This document shows positions 7,607 to 17,494 of a stretch of 64,000 nucleotides of DNA, piece by piece. Both the position numbers and the translations under genes were made by a program. Under the pieces are notes generated by a model. It ran no database searches. It was not told the origin of the DNA and saw nothing but the letters and a program-made list of their open reading frames with translations. Source of the DNA: Oligoflexales bacterium (GTDB lineage: Bacteria > Bdellovibrionota_B > Oligoflexia > Oligoflexales > JALZUQ01); contig JALZUO010000009.1 of NCBI GenBank assembly GCA_023301565.1, positions 1-64,000 on the forward strand, given 5' to 3'. Within the stretch, counting starts at the first letter, position 1, and each line of letters opens with the position of its first letter.

Positions 7607-9550
7607 TTGATAAGCAACACCTACGACCATTCTAAAAAAGCAGCAGACCCGTTTGAAACTGGTTTTGATGTCCTAGTTGTAGGTGGAGGTCACGCAGGTA
7701 TTGAAGCTGCCTTGGCGGCTGCTAAAAGAGGTTCGAAGACTCTTTTAGTCACAAAAACAATTACTTCTATTGGCGCTATGAGCTGCAATCCAGCCATTGG
7801 CGGCACGGCAAAAGGGCACCTAGTCAAAGAAATAGACGCGCTTGGCGGTGAAATGGGAAATGCTGCAGATAAATGCGGCATACAGTTTCGCACACTCAAT
7901 CGCCGCAAAGGGCCTGCCATTTGGTCTAGCAGAGCTCAGATAGATATGGATCTATATGCGCAGCATATGCAAAAAGTCGTCGCAAACACAGATGGACTGC
8001 ACACACTAGAAGACAGCGTAGAGTCACTTTGGATAGACCGCGACCAAGCTCACCCACAGATCCGAGGCGTGGAAACAAAAACCAAGGGGTCCATCCGAGC
8101 TAAAACCGTAGTCATCACGACCGGAACGTTTTTGAACGGTTTGATCCATATTGGATCCAAGAAAATTTCTGCAGGCAGACGAGGCGATGAAGCCAGCATT
8201 GGTCTTGCCGAGTTTATAAGAGAGTTTGGCTTTAGGGTTGGAAGGATGAAAACCGGAACGCCACCAAGACTAGATGCCGCTAGCATTGACTGGGATGCAA
8301 CCGAGGTGCAGCACTCCGATGAAGACATCATTCCTTTTAGCCACAAAACCAAAAGCATTACTCAAAAACTTGTTCCCTGTTTTATTACCTATACAAACAA
8401 GGACACCCAAAAAGTCATCGAAGAGCATATACACGAGTCGCCTCTATACAGTGGTGAAATTGTTGGAATTGGCCCAAGGTATTGCCCAAGCATAGAAGAC
8501 AAAGTCGTAAAGTTTCCGGACAGAGACAGGCACCAAATCTTTCTTGAGCCACAGGGGTATAAGTCTAATGAAATATACCCAAACGGTATTTCTAGCTCCC
8601 TTCCAGAGGCGGTCCAACTTAAGATGGTACGCACGATCGCAGGGTTAGAAAAGGCGACTATATTAAAACCTGGTTACGCAATTGAATACGACTATGTGGA
8701 TCCGACCGAACTAAGACGAAGCCTCGAAACAAAACGTATTGCTGGCCTTTTTCTAGCCGGACAAATCAACGGAACGACCGGCTACGAAGAAGCAGGAGCT
8801 CAGGGTCTAATTGCAGGTGTGAACGCTAGCATGCAGTCTCAAGCAGGTGGCTCTGCAGAAAAAGAAGAGTTATACCTAGAGCGAGATCAGGCCTATATCG
8901 GTGTACTCATAGACGACCTTGTAACTAAGGGGACGGCTGAACCCTACCGGATGTTTACCTCACGGGCCGAGCACAGGCTAACCCTTAGAGAAGACAATGC
9001 TGACCTACGGCTCACAGATATTGGAAGAAACCTAGGCCTTGTCCAAGACGAACAGTACCAAAACTTTCTGGGTCGAAAACAAAACTTAGCCGAAGCAAAA
9101 AAGTTTTTAACCCAAACATCCTTGCGTGAAGCAGGAGCGGTAGATCTCGCCACTAGCAGCAACGACAACCCTGGGACTAAATTAGTAGAAATAGTAAAAA
9201 GACCTGGAGCCGGTATTCTAGAGGTTTTTGCACCCTACCCTTGGCTTCATAACCATACAAAAAGGACTTGGATTCGCGCTGAAACAGAGCTCAGATATGC
9301 TGGCTATATTACGCGCCAAAGCAAACACAACTTAGAACTGTTAAGAAAAGACAAGATCAAAATACCGCAAGATTTTCAGTTTAACTGCATACCGGGGCTT
9401 CGCAAGGAAATCCAAGAGAAGCTCAGCAAGCACAGACCAGAGACCCTTGGCCAAGCAAGCCGCATCAGCGGGGTTACGCCTGCCTCTTTGCTGCTTTTAC
9501 AAATGCATATAAAAAAGCAGTACTCATCAAGAAACCTCCGAAGCTCCTGA
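7607..9550 (+). CDS. mnmG: tRNA uridine-5-carboxymethylaminomethyl modification enzyme MnmG (GidA)
   Basis: MnmG, with MnmE, installs the cmnm5 group on the wobble uridine of several tRNAs using FAD and methylene-THF. The FAD motif '[19 protein letters not shown]', the '[24 protein letters not shown]' region and the '[17 protein letters not shown]' motif are all present, and the 647-residue length is usual. The start is TTG at 7607, preceded by GGGG. In many bacteria it sits with rsmG-parA-parB near the origin; none of those are beside it here. Its last 24 bases overlap the convergent gene. Confidence 0.95.
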   Translation: MISNTYDHSKKAADPFETGFDVLVVGGGHAGIEAALAAAKRGSKTLLVTKTITSIGAMSCNPAIGGTAKGHLVKEIDALGGEMGNAADKCGIQFRTLNRRKGPAIWSSRAQIDMDLYAQHMQKVVANTDGLHTLEDSVESLWIDRDQAHPQIRGVETKTKGSIRAKTVVITTGTFLNGLIHIGSKKISAGRRGDEASIGLAEFIREFGFRVGRMKTGTPPRLDAASIDWDATEVQHSDEDIIPFSHKTKSITQKLVPCFITYTNKDTQKVIEEHIHESPLYSGEIVGIGPRYCPSIEDKVVKFPDRDRHQIFLEPQGYKSNEIYPNGISSSLPEAVQLKMVRTIAGLEKATILKPGYAIEYDYVDPTELRRSLETKRIAGLFLAGQINGTTGYEEAGAQGLIAGVNASMQSQAGGSAEKEELYLERDQAYIGVLIDDLVTKGTAEPYRMFTSRAEHRLTLREDNADLRLTDIGRNLGLVQDEQYQNFLGRKQNLAEAKKFLTQTSLREAGAVDLATSSNDNPGTKLVEIVKRPGAGILEVFAPYPWLHNHTKRTWIRAETELRYAGYITRQSKHNLELLRKDKIKIPQDFQFNCIPGLRKEIQEKLSKHRPETLGQASRISGVTPASLLLLQMHIKKQYSSRNLRSS

Positions 9551-11323
9551 CCGCTGCCCATCTGGTTTTTGAGGCTGAGGTACTGCTGCATTTCCTGCTT
9601 TCATAAGCAAGACACTGCTGTTTTCCGGCTCCCAGTTAAAGACAAGAGTCGCTTTTTGCTTCTCTCCACTTAGCTGAACCTGAAATGTCTCGTAGTCGGT
9701 TACTCTGAAAATCTGCCTAAGGCTTTCGACATAGTGGGATTTTTGATCTTCATCAAAAGAGCTGGGCTCTATAGCAAGGTAGATCGTGTCGAGCCTACCA
9801 CGTACCTGCACCTTCAAAGATTCCGAAGAGACATTGGCTATTTGAGCTGCCAGCTCCAAGCTAAAAAACAAGCTAAAAAGAATCTCTTTCGGAACAGCTG
9901 CCTCTTCCAGGTCTGCATATTCCCAGTATAAAAGCATTTCGTCTCGGAACAGGTGTGTCAGCGTATCCCCGACCGTCTGTAGCCGAATCCCATCATTTCT
10001 ACCTGAGAGCAGCATTAAAAAGTGCTTCATTTTTTTATCCCAAGCGATTCGTTTTTCACCTTGGTTTAAAAACAGGTCAGAAATATTCACCATAGCGCCT
10101 GAATATCTGTGCAGCCCCTCTAGGAAAGACTCTAAAAACTCAAGGTCACGATCCAAACAGTTAGCATGGTGGCTTCCAGCAGGGGTTTCTGAAAGGTAGC
10201 GTAAAAAGCGTTTGAGACCTCTTGACTCAATACCTTCTTTCCAAACTTGAAGCAGAAGCTGAAACTGCTCGCGAGCCGGCGTAAAATCTGCGCTACACTG
10301 ATCTTTAAAGGCAAAAAGACTTTCGCGAAGTCCAGCGTGTTCACTCAAAGACTTATCTACTTGCATATCCAAAAACCGCAAAAAAGAGGTTGAGGGAAGG
10401 CGGCTTCCTACCGCAGACAAAAAGTCTTGTTTCTCTATCGTGGCCCCTTGCCTTTTCCCACCAGAAAGATGCCGCTTTAACTTGTGGATGATTGCACTTT
10501 CATCGCTCACCAAATCTGGGGTCCATTCGCCAGAAAAGAACTCGCCAAAAATCCTATTTCCAGATGCTTTTATATCGGCAAGCTGCTTTTTCATTTGTTG
10601 AAAATGATTTTGCTGACTCCTCCAGCGGAGCGTTAGTAGTGTACCGGCAGCCATCATATAGAATAGCATCCCCCAAAGAAGCCTTTTTAGGGTGGTTCGC
10701 GTGGAGTATGAGCTAAGATTTTCAGGTAGTAGCGGGGGATGGCTAAGACTACCCGCATCAAACCGCCAAAGAAGCTTGCCGGACGAACTGGCTAACCAAA
10801 GGGTATTCCCTTCGAGTTTTACCCCTTTAAACAGTCCGGTAGAGCTATCAGCAAGCTTGTAACAAGGCGCTACCTGCGGGCTCTGAACACCGGCAAACAC
10901 CTGGCAGCCAGACAGAAAGACACCAGCGTCGGCCGTTTTAAAATCATTGTCTTCATACCTTGCCAGCGCAGCTACAAACCCCCGGCGCCTGCCGTTCAAG
11001 ACACTACTTTCAATGCTCTCATCTCCGGCGATCTCGTGCGAGTTACTTACCCAATTTGACCAACGGACATACCCCGTCTGAAAATCAGAGCTACTGCCAC
11101 CTTGGGCTACCAAGCTTGAGGTGATTCCTAAGGCGTATAGTCCGCAAACAACGCTTGCGCCAATAAAGGATGCCAGCAAAATAGAAAAAATATTTCGGGA
11201 TTTAATTTTCTTTAAGTTTTTTAGTGGTTTGCTTAGAAAGCTATCTGCCAAGCTTTGACCGCTCACGGTCGTAGACTTTTTTTCGATTCTATCGCCTGCT
11301 CTACTGTTTGGCTCTTGTTTCAT
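9527..11323 (-). CDS. Two-TM membrane protein with extracytoplasmic domain and kinase-like cytoplasmic part
   Basis: The basic N-terminus is followed by a membrane helix (about residues 45-68), an extracytoplasmic region of about 135 residues with two cysteines ('SGCQVF' and 'VAPCYK'), a second helix (about 213-232) and a cytoplasmic part of about 365 residues. That layout matches sensor proteins. The C-terminal region '[16 protein letters not shown]' followed by beta-rich sequence vaguely resembles a GHKL ATPase, but no clear H, N or G boxes are visible, so kinase activity is doubtful. I chose ATG 11323, with AAGGA 7 bases before it, over TTG 11341. It is last in a three-gene minus-strand group. 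Confidence 0.6.
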   Translation of the reverse strand: MKQEPNSRAGDRIEKKSTTVSGQSLADSFLSKPLKNLKKIKSRNIFSILLASFIGASVVCGLYALGITSSLVAQGGSSSDFQTGYVRWSNWVSNSHEIAGDESIESSVLNGRRRGFVAALARYEDNDFKTADAGVFLSGCQVFAGVQSPQVAPCYKLADSSTGLFKGVKLEGNTLWLASSSGKLLWRFDAGSLSHPPLLPENLSSYSTRTTLKRLLWGMLFYMMAAGTLLTLRWRSQQNHFQQMKKQLADIKASGNRIFGEFFSGEWTPDLVSDESAIIHKLKRHLSGGKRQGATIEKQDFLSAVGSRLPSTSFLRFLDMQVDKSLSEHAGLRESLFAFKDQCSADFTPAREQFQLLLQVWKEGIESRGLKRFLRYLSETPAGSHHANCLDRDLEFLESFLEGLHRYSGAMVNISDLFLNQGEKRIAWDKKMKHFLMLLSGRNDGIRLQTVGDTLTHLFRDEMLLYWEYADLEEAAVPKEILFSLFFSLELAAQIANVSSESLKVQVRGRLDTIYLAIEPSSFDEDQKSHYVESLRQIFRVTDYETFQVQLSGEKQKATLVFNWEPENSSVLLMKAGNAAVPQPQKPDGQRSGASEVS

Positions 11324-11372
11324 GGAACATCCTTTTTCCAAAAAAATTAATGAACGTCTCTAATGATAAAAA

Positions 11373-11855
11373 CTAGGTACTTGCTTCTTGTACAAACTCG
11401 ACTAAAATTCCTCCTGTCGACTTTGGGTGTACAAACGCAATCAATGTGTCGTGAGCACCAGGTCTAGGCTGACGATCTACCATCTGCACTCCCTGGCTAA
11501 GCATACTTTCGATGGCTGCCGTAACCGAATCTACTGTGAGCGCCACGTGATGGATACCGCCGCCTCTTTTAGCAATAAAGCGCGGAATGACGCCTTCTTT
11601 ATCCTCTTTGGGATCTAATATCTCAAGACGAGCGCTAGCTTGCGGTTCAAGCTCACTGCTAGCAAACATGTGTGTGTGAATTTTTTGTTCTTCGACGAAA
11701 TCAGCACCCATATCCGGCAAGCCACAAACTTTTGCAAAAAAAGTTCGCGCAGAGTCAGGATCCTTAGCGGCAATCCCAAGGTGGTTTACCCCTAATATTT
11801 TAAATGACTTTAGTTTTGACAACCTTCCCCCCCAAATCCTAGGCCGAGTTATCAT
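11373..11855 (-). CDS. mce: Methylmalonyl-CoA epimerase
   Basis: A VOC-fold metalloenzyme interconverting the R and S epimers of methylmalonyl-CoA in propionyl-CoA and branched-chain amino-acid breakdown. The family signature is near perfect: 'VNHLGIA' (first metal His), 'GGGIHHVALTV' (second His) and 'RPGAHDTLIAFVHPKSTGG' ending with 'LVEF' (metal Glu). The ATG at 11855 has only a weak ribosome-binding site; a TTG at 11822 just after a G-rich run is an alternative start that would give a 149-residue protein. It lies 18 bp after a hypothetical gene and 49 bp before the two-TM protein gene. Confidence 0.88.
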   Translation of the reverse strand: MITRPRIWGGRLSKLKSFKILGVNHLGIAAKDPDSARTFFAKVCGLPDMGADFVEEQKIHTHMFASSELEPQASARLEILDPKEDKEGVIPRFIAKRGGGIHHVALTVDSVTAAIESMLSQGVQMVDRQPRPGAHDTLIAFVHPKSTGGILVEFVQEAST

Positions 11856-11873
11856 TTTACTCGTTCACTTTTT

Positions 11874-12317
11874 CTAATTTAGAAAGCCAGCTTTTGAAAG
11901 CGTCGCTTTTAATGACTTGCGTTCTTTGTCAGCAAGGTAAGAAGCATTTTTAAACAGATCGATCAAAGTTGCTCTGGCATTAAGAGTGATATTTTGAAAT
12001 TCAAAATCAGGCAGCTCGTTAAACTGGTCCATCATGCGTTTAAACACTTCGCTGCGATCAATGGTTGCACCTGTAGACCACGTACCCTTTCGCATGGCGT
12101 TACACGCAAGAGCTACGATACGACTGAACTTCGCACCAGCGGTTCCTGATTTACGTGACTTGCCCGGTTTACCTTTAGCGCGAAGCTTTGCAACTAACTC
12201 GTCGTAAGTATAGGTAAAGCTACTTTCAACTTCTTGATTTCCAAGAGGAGTCTCTTGAGTAGAGCTCCAAACAATGTTTAAGGTGTCACCTGGTCTTAGT
12301 TCTACGGTTGTGGACAT
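11874..12317 (-). CDS. Hypothetical cytoplasmic protein
   Basis: A 147-residue protein without a signal peptide or membrane segment. The N-terminus is beta-rich ('VELRPGDTLNIVW'), there is a Lys/Gly-rich linker ('GKPGKSRKSG') in the middle, and the C-terminal half is predicted helical. I do not recognise a family. As first gene of the minus-strand group that includes methylmalonyl-CoA epimerase it may be co-transcribed, but nothing in it suggests a shared role. Confidence 0.65.
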   Translation of the reverse strand: MSTTVELRPGDTLNIVWSSTQETPLGNQEVESSFTYTYDELVAKLRAKGKPGKSRKSGTAGAKFSRIVALACNAMRKGTWSTGATIDRSEVFKRMMDQFNELPDFEFQNITLNARATLIDLFKNASYLADKERKSLKATLSKAGFLN

Positions 12318-12784
12318 GTTAATACTTTCTATTCAAAGCTAATTAAACTATTCAAAAAACCTATCGGTATGAACTGACCTATTCAATTTCAGAGCCGTAT
12401 TATTAAAGAGTATAATTTTTAAAATTTTCTCTAAAGCGGCAAACCTAGTTTTCAAGGACACTCATCTTTTATTCGTTTTTTGTATAATTGTCAATCTTTT
12501 TAATCATTTTATATAAAGTTTCTATAACACCTAGTCACAGCTACCTCCAGAGAGCATCTAGTTTGAAAGAAGCAGATCACCACCCATAGCAGCTTACCAG
12601 GCAAAAAAACCCTAATTATTAGTAGATTATATGATTTTTCTGCACACTTTGTCCGATTTGAAAAAGACCTATAAAATAAGTTCACAATTTAGTCGTGATA
12701 GAAGATAGTGCTCTTCAGGGGCTTTGTTATAGGAGCCCACGCTATACTTGAGCGGAGAAAACCATCAAAAAAGAAAGTAAATCG
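12318..12784. other. AT-rich intergenic region between divergent genes
   Basis: About 470 bp, notably AT-rich around 12400-12520, separating a minus-strand and a plus-strand gene. It should contain divergent promoters. A TATACT near 12740 could be a -10 element for the downstream lipoprotein gene but lacks a properly spaced -35. No RNA gene, repeat or convincing ORF was seen. Confidence 0.4.
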
Positions 12785-13615
12785 ATGCAAGAATTAACCC
12801 GACAGCTAAGCGCAAGAAGATCGCTTCACAAAGCTTTATCCATTGCCTGCCTTATAAGTTGGGCAGGCTGTGTGTCACCACAGCAACCTAAATCGTTTGA
12901 AGAGACACAACCATCCGAGCATACAATCAAATCCTACCCGCACAAATCAGAGCAGCAACCTTGCATCAACCCACATCCAGAGCTTCGTGCTGGACAGGCT
13001 ATCAACATCAATGAAGCCGGGCTGTTTGTGACGAGTTTTGAAAAAACCTGTAGGCGAAAAAAAGTAGAGGCTGACTCTAACTATTCCGTTATGGGCCTGC
13101 CGTGCTCTGCAGGCGGTGGAACCTTTGATTTTAGAGGAGAACGTAAAAAAGCTTCTTTGGTCCGCTTCCATATGGATGTCGGCTGCCCTATGAAAAACTC
13201 TGACGCATCTGCCGTAGCATCGGCCGTGCGCTCGCGGATAGGTCTTTCGCCAGAAGCGAAGCCTGTTGCCATCCATGCGATGAGTGTTCAAGTTTGGGAG
13301 ATACCTGAATTGCGTGACCTTGGTGTAGGTGAGTATGTAGCTTTGAGAACAATGCCTGGGCTGCAGTTTTTTCGTGGAATGAACGAGCAAACCCCCCTGC
13401 GTGTGAGGCTTTACGGAAAAGAAAATAGTTGGGTCCCCAGTGATAAGTGGTACCAAATGGATGCGGATATATACCTTTCTGGTTACACGACTTTTCGAAC
13501 CGAGCTAGTAAGCGCCCAGATCATGGACCGCTCCAGTTTGAAGCAGTTAAAGCAAAAGTGCTCTAGGTCTCGCTCGCCTGCTTCTTGCGATGCGGTGCTT
13601 TCGGCAGGCCAGTAG
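12785..13615 (+). CDS. Putative lipoprotein of unknown function
   Basis: The first 36 residues form a signal peptide with a basic start and 'ISWAGC', a plausible but non-canonical lipobox because Trp occupies the -3 position. The mature protein has seven further cysteines, including 'KTCRRK', 'LPCSAG', 'VGCPMK', 'KCSRS' and 'ASCDA', so disulfides are likely in an oxidising compartment. No family is recognised. The ribosome-binding site is weak (purine-rich AAAGAAAG). The 169-residue ORF on the other strand is a shadow. Confidence 0.6.
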   Translation: MQELTRQLSARRSLHKALSIACLISWAGCVSPQQPKSFEETQPSEHTIKSYPHKSEQQPCINPHPELRAGQAININEAGLFVTSFEKTCRRKKVEADSNYSVMGLPCSAGGGTFDFRGERKKASLVRFHMDVGCPMKNSDASAVASAVRSRIGLSPEAKPVAIHAMSVQVWEIPELRDLGVGEYVALRTMPGLQFFRGMNEQTPLRVRLYGKENSWVPSDKWYQMDADIYLSGYTTFRTELVSAQIMDRSSLKQLKQKCSRSRSPASCDAVLSAGQ

Positions 13616-13837
13616 CTCACGAAACCAGCCGGCTACCCTGGCAGTTTTATGACGGACTGGTTATTTAGTTTGGGTTGTATTCCAGCCAACCTTCAAGCAT
13701 AAAAACTTGTTTTGCTCCGCTACTTTGCTTGAACCCCATATGATTTAAAAAATATTTTTAATTGTGTTTATTTTGCAGGGACAACAATTGCCTGGTTTTG
13801 AGTCACGCGATCGCCTCAACAGCACTAGCCTAGGGGT

Positions 13838-14263
13838 ATGAGAAAGCAAACACAAAAAAACAAAATGTCGGCCGAAACCTTGAAGTTGATCCTTGCGATC
13901 ACTGCGGTCCTTATAGGGTTCTGCTGCCTACTGAATCAACAGGCTAAAGATAACTCGCCTCATTCAGACCAGTTCGTTTACATGGACCTTATGGTCATCG
14001 ACGAGCGAGGAAGAAGCATTCACGGCGCATCTCTAAAGCTAGATGACACAAATATTGGAACCACAGACTCACACGGTCGCTGGGCTAAAATGGTTAAAAT
14101 CCCCCTCGGCCAATTGATGACCCTGACTGCTCAAAAGACCCGTATGGGTACAAACTTTCAACATATAGAAAAAATCCAAGCCCACAAAAAAAATCTTGTA
14201 GAAAACGAGTATAGATTGACACGAGTTGTTCAGGTTCGAGAAGAGAAAAAGCAGCTGTTTTAG
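13838..14263 (+). CDS. Small membrane-anchored protein with a carboxypeptidase-regulatory-like beta domain
   Basis: A membrane anchor (about residues 13-33) is followed by about 60 residues resembling a carboxypeptidase regulatory/PEGA-like beta-sandwich: 'MDLMVIDERGRSIHGASLKL' then 'GTTDSHGRWAKMVKIPLG'. Such domains occur in extracytoplasmic adhesion and assembly proteins. The C-terminus is basic. It precedes serA by about 60 bp on the same strand, but nothing links it to serine synthesis. Domain assignment is by pattern only. Confidence 0.55.
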   Translation: MRKQTQKNKMSAETLKLILAITAVLIGFCCLLNQQAKDNSPHSDQFVYMDLMVIDERGRSIHGASLKLDDTNIGTTDSHGRWAKMVKIPLGQLMTLTAQKTRMGTNFQHIEKIQAHKKNLVENEYRLTRVVQVREEKKQLF

Positions 14264-14321
14264 TGGACCTAGACCAAACTCTCGCATAGACTGCGCCATT
14301 GGAACAAGATGAGCCTTGCAG

Positions 14322-15974
14322 ATGCAAAATAAAAAACCCTTAGAAGTTCTCCTTACAGGAAAGCTCCACCCTGAAATTATAAAAGAGTTGTCCGAACTAA
14401 AAGGTGTGAACATCCACAACCACCCCGACACGATTGCTCGCAAGTTGACTTCGATCTTGCCGGCAACCAACGTCTTGATTACCCGCAGCGAAACGGCTAT
14501 CGACCGTGAGCTTATGCAATTGATGCCAGAGCTAAAATACGTCATACGTGCCGCCGTAGGCGTCGGCAACATAGACCTTGATACGTCTACCGAAAAAGGC
14601 ATCCTTGTGATGAACTGCCCGGGTAAAAACACAAACTCCGCGGCAGAGCTCTGTATGGGCCTCCTACTATCTCTAATGCGAAACCTTCACACTGCGAACA
14701 CTACCGTCAAAAACGGCGGCTGGGACCGGCATAAGTTTTCCGGAAACGAGCTTCGCGGAAAAAAAGTAGCTGTCATTGGACTCGGTAACGTAGGTCACCG
14801 CATCGCTAAGTTTTTAAACGGCTTTGACGCTAAAGTTGTAGGCTACGATCCATATATCTCTAAAGAAAAATTTAAAGACTATGGCGTGAAAATGGCTGAA
14901 TCTTTGGAGTCCGCCATTGAGGGTGCCGAAGTTTTAACGGTACACACTCCTCTGAACGCAGACACAAAAGGTCTAATTGGAGCACCGCAGCTAGAGCTAC
15001 TGGCTAGAGGCTCTGTGGTGATAAACGGTGCGCGTGGTGGAATAGTCGATGAACTTGCGCTTCTTCGCGCTTTAGACAGCGGCAAAGTCTCTAAGGCAGG
15101 AATCGATACATGGGAGAATGAGCCCACCCCCTTAGAAGGTCTAACCAAACACCCAAGCGTGATGTGTAGCCCTCATATTGGTGCCACTACCATCGAAGCT
15201 CAAATAGCAATCGGCAAAGCAGTCGTCGCTCAGCTGCGCCAAGCCATTTCTGATCAAATTGTGGATCATCCGGTCAACCTGCCCGGCATAGAAAAAATTG
15301 AACACCCTATCATCCAGCAATATGCCGTGCTTAGCGAAAAACTCGGCGCGATAGCCTCGTCGGTACTAGGTTTTCAACCAGATAAGATAGAAGTGAAAGT
15401 TCGCGGCGAAATCTCGGCGATGAAGCACTCTACACTCCCTATAGCCTTTGCCAAAGGGTTTATGCGTGGAAAATCTACAGAACACGTTAGTTTTGTGAAT
15501 GCAAAGAAGCTTTTGGAAAAGTCTGGCGTGGAGATTTTTTCTGTCAAAGATGAAAAATTTACAGCCTACCGGTCTGCAATTAAGATTATTGTTCACGGTC
15601 AAAACAAAGACGGAAAATCTGCTGAGTGGAAAATTGGCGGCACTGTGTTTGAAGACAAGCTTCAGCGCTTATCTGTAATTGAAAATTTCTATTTCGAAGT
15701 CGAGCCGCGAGGAAACCTACTTATCTTTGAAAATCAGGATGAGCCAGGTGTGGTGGGAAACATCGGAACACTTTTGGGCCAGCACTCGGTCAACATCCAG
15801 TCTTTTGACCTTGCTAGAAACCGGAAAACATCTGTAAAAGACCAGCCTAAAGACGGTACAAAAACCGGTCTTGCCATGGCTGTAGTTCGAACCGACTCGC
15901 CCGTGAGTAAAGAGCTTCTAACAAAGCTAGGGAGCCTACCGCATATACGCAACGCGTGGTTCATTGTACTGTAA
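14322..15974 (+). CDS. serA: D-3-phosphoglycerate dehydrogenase (long form with ACT domain)
   Basis: Catalyses the first step of serine synthesis, oxidising 3-phosphoglycerate with NAD. The sequence shows 'SETAIDRELM', the Rossmann motif 'VIGLGNVGHRIAKFL', the catalytic region 'NGARGGIVDE', then 'DTWENEPTP' and 'SPHIGATTIEAQ' with the catalytic His. After that come an intervening domain (about residues 310-450) and a C-terminal ACT domain ('FENQDEPGVVGNIGTLLG'), the usual serine-binding regulatory module. I used ATG 14322; TTG 14316 in the same frame is possible. The stop codon abuts the next gene's ATG. Confidence 0.93.
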   Translation: MQNKKPLEVLLTGKLHPEIIKELSELKGVNIHNHPDTIARKLTSILPATNVLITRSETAIDRELMQLMPELKYVIRAAVGVGNIDLDTSTEKGILVMNCPGKNTNSAAELCMGLLLSLMRNLHTANTTVKNGGWDRHKFSGNELRGKKVAVIGLGNVGHRIAKFLNGFDAKVVGYDPYISKEKFKDYGVKMAESLESAIEGAEVLTVHTPLNADTKGLIGAPQLELLARGSVVINGARGGIVDELALLRALDSGKVSKAGIDTWENEPTPLEGLTKHPSVMCSPHIGATTIEAQIAIGKAVVAQLRQAISDQIVDHPVNLPGIEKIEHPIIQQYAVLSEKLGAIASSVLGFQPDKIEVKVRGEISAMKHSTLPIAFAKGFMRGKSTEHVSFVNAKKLLEKSGVEIFSVKDEKFTAYRSAIKIIVHGQNKDGKSAEWKIGGTVFEDKLQRLSVIENFYFEVEPRGNLLIFENQDEPGVVGNIGTLLGQHSVNIQSFDLARNRKTSVKDQPKDGTKTGLAMAVVRTDSPVSKELLTKLGSLPHIRNAWFIVL

Positions 15975-16898
15975 ATGAGCTATAAACTTCCATTCTCGTT
16001 GTCACGGAACTCGCCGATCACTGAAGAGAAAGTGGCTGCAACCAAAAAAAAACTGCGAGAGTTTTTTACCAAAAACGACATCCATGAAACTACTTTGGTC
16101 ATTGACGGACCTGGAGTGGCATGCCTGGGCGCATACCTCGTGCCCATCATTTTGGGTTACGATAATTTACTAAAGTTCAAAGAGATTCATACATTTAGCG
16201 CTGGGTCTTATGCGCTTTTTTGGATCAAAGCATTCAAGGATGGACTGCAAGAGCCTAATGTAGATTTCAAAAAGTTCTACCACTGGAATCAGCGCCAACA
16301 TGGGCTTCGGTTTGGGGCACTTTCAGGCCTCACCCGTTACTCCCGTTACCTCTGGCGCAAAATCCTTGAAAAAGAACCGACGCTTTACGATGCAAAACAG
16401 CTCTACCGCGCAAAGGCAGCCCACTATCCTTTTGGTGAATCTATGAAGCATTGGAATGCTTCCATGCTTCCACCGAATTGGCATCTTTGGTGTTATGACC
16501 AGCGCTCAAAATCCTTTTTTGCTTTGGGCAACCGCGATAAACAAGCAAGTATGAGTATAGATGCCACGATCGAGGCAACCACTGCCATTCCAGGAATTTA
16601 TGGCGCTCATACTTGGGAGCAAATGCAGCTTATTGATTGTGTGTTTTCACCAGGGTTTAAAACATTTGCCCGCGGGATCCTACGAAAATCCAGACCTCTA
16701 ATCTTTTGCAACATGAGCCGCAATAAGACGACCGAGCAAACTCTTTATATTAAAGCCCACTCTTCAGGCTCGGCAAAACAAAGGGTAAATGGTGATATTT
16801 TAAGGTTTTTTGGTGGTCTAGGGCACCCAGAATATATACAAAACCTAGGCCTTTTAGAAAAACTTGCAAAACTTGAACCCATGAGGCTTGACGGGTGA
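15975..16898 (+). CDS. Divergent patatin-like protein, paralogue of the one at 39752-40552
   Basis: The fold pattern is patatin-like: a Gly-containing turn 'VIDGPGVACLGAY' where patatins have the oxyanion loop, then 'IHTFSAGSYA' with a candidate nucleophile Ser75, and 'LIDCVFSPG' with a candidate Asp221. The first Gly of the usual GxSxG is Thr, and the usual DG(G/A) is D-C, so the active site is unusual. It shares matching landmarks with the protein at 39752-40552 ('WNQ', 'TAIP', 'ID..F'). It starts immediately after serA and overlaps the next gene by GTGA, so it is translationally coupled. Possible acyl hydrolase, activity unproven. Confidence 0.6.
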   Translation: MSYKLPFSLSRNSPITEEKVAATKKKLREFFTKNDIHETTLVIDGPGVACLGAYLVPIILGYDNLLKFKEIHTFSAGSYALFWIKAFKDGLQEPNVDFKKFYHWNQRQHGLRFGALSGLTRYSRYLWRKILEKEPTLYDAKQLYRAKAAHYPFGESMKHWNASMLPPNWHLWCYDQRSKSFFALGNRDKQASMSIDATIEATTAIPGIYGAHTWEQMQLIDCVFSPGFKTFARGILRKSRPLIFCNMSRNKTTEQTLYIKAHSSGSAKQRVNGDILRFFGGLGHPEYIQNLGLLEKLAKLEPMRLDG

Positions 16899-17494
16899 GT
16901 TCTAAGCCTAGTACAAACGCAGTGGCGGCCTTGGAATACTTTGATCAAAACGGCCTGATGGTTATATCGACCGCTTTTTTACTCAAACAAGGCAAATGCT
17001 GTAAAAACAGCTGCAGAAACTGCCCTTACGGATACTTCAAAAACGATGGGAAACCTATCAACATGCACTCTTACCCACTACGAGTAGATTTTTGTGCGCT
17101 CGACCGAGGTGGTGATGTTTACCACCCTCGCTACCTTAACTATTTGGACCGAGCCCGGGTTTTGATGTTTGAAGAAGGCGGCTGTGAGGCCCCTGCCCTT
17201 TTTAAAAACGGTCTCAAATGGCGCGTAAAGTCTTGTTCGATGCAGTTTCATAAAGAGCTTAACTGGCAAGATCACGGCCGCGTCTTAACCGAAATAACCT
17301 ATGTAGGTAAAAGCGAGTTTAGCTGCAAACAGTGGATCATAAGCACCCCTTCGAAACCTGAACTAGCAAACATCAGCCCTGAAGATGCTACCTTTTTTGC
17401 AAATACAACCGTAGAGCTGTGCGACTTAGAAGGAAAAACCCCCGCACAGATCCCTGAGGATTTTAAGAAGGTTTTAAACCAGCATTCGAGCTAA
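16895..17494 (+). CDS. Fusion of a Cys-rich DUF5522-like domain with a hotdog acyl-CoA thioesterase-like domain
   Basis: The first 60 residues contain 'KCCKNSCRNCPYGYFK', the CC-x3-C-x2-CPYG pattern of small DUF5522-like proteins that may bind metal. From about residue 65 the sequence becomes a 4HBT hotdog: 'VDFCALDRGGDVYHPRYLNYLDRARVLMF', where Asp and Tyr/His fit the acyl-CoA thioesterase active-site helix region. The GTG start overlaps the stop of the patatin-like gene, suggesting coordinated production of a hydrolase-like and a thioesterase-like protein. The fused arrangement is unusual; the exact substrate is unknown. Confidence 0.7.
   Translation: MSSKPSTNAVAALEYFDQNGLMVISTAFLLKQGKCCKNSCRNCPYGYFKNDGKPINMHSYPLRVDFCALDRGGDVYHPRYLNYLDRARVLMFEEGGCEAPALFKNGLKWRVKSCSMQFHKELNWQDHGRVLTEITYVGKSEFSCKQWIISTPSKPELANISPEDATFFANTTVELCDLEGKTPAQIPEDFKKVLNQHSS

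Noticed and set aside
12947-13456. 169-residue minus-strand ORF
   Set aside because: Antisense to the lipoprotein gene at 12785-13615, which has a signal peptide and cysteine pattern; the antisense product shows no signal or domain.
14069-14632. 187-residue minus-strand ORF
   Set aside because: Overlaps the start of serA and the end of the preceding gene on the other strand; no domain or ribosome-binding site.
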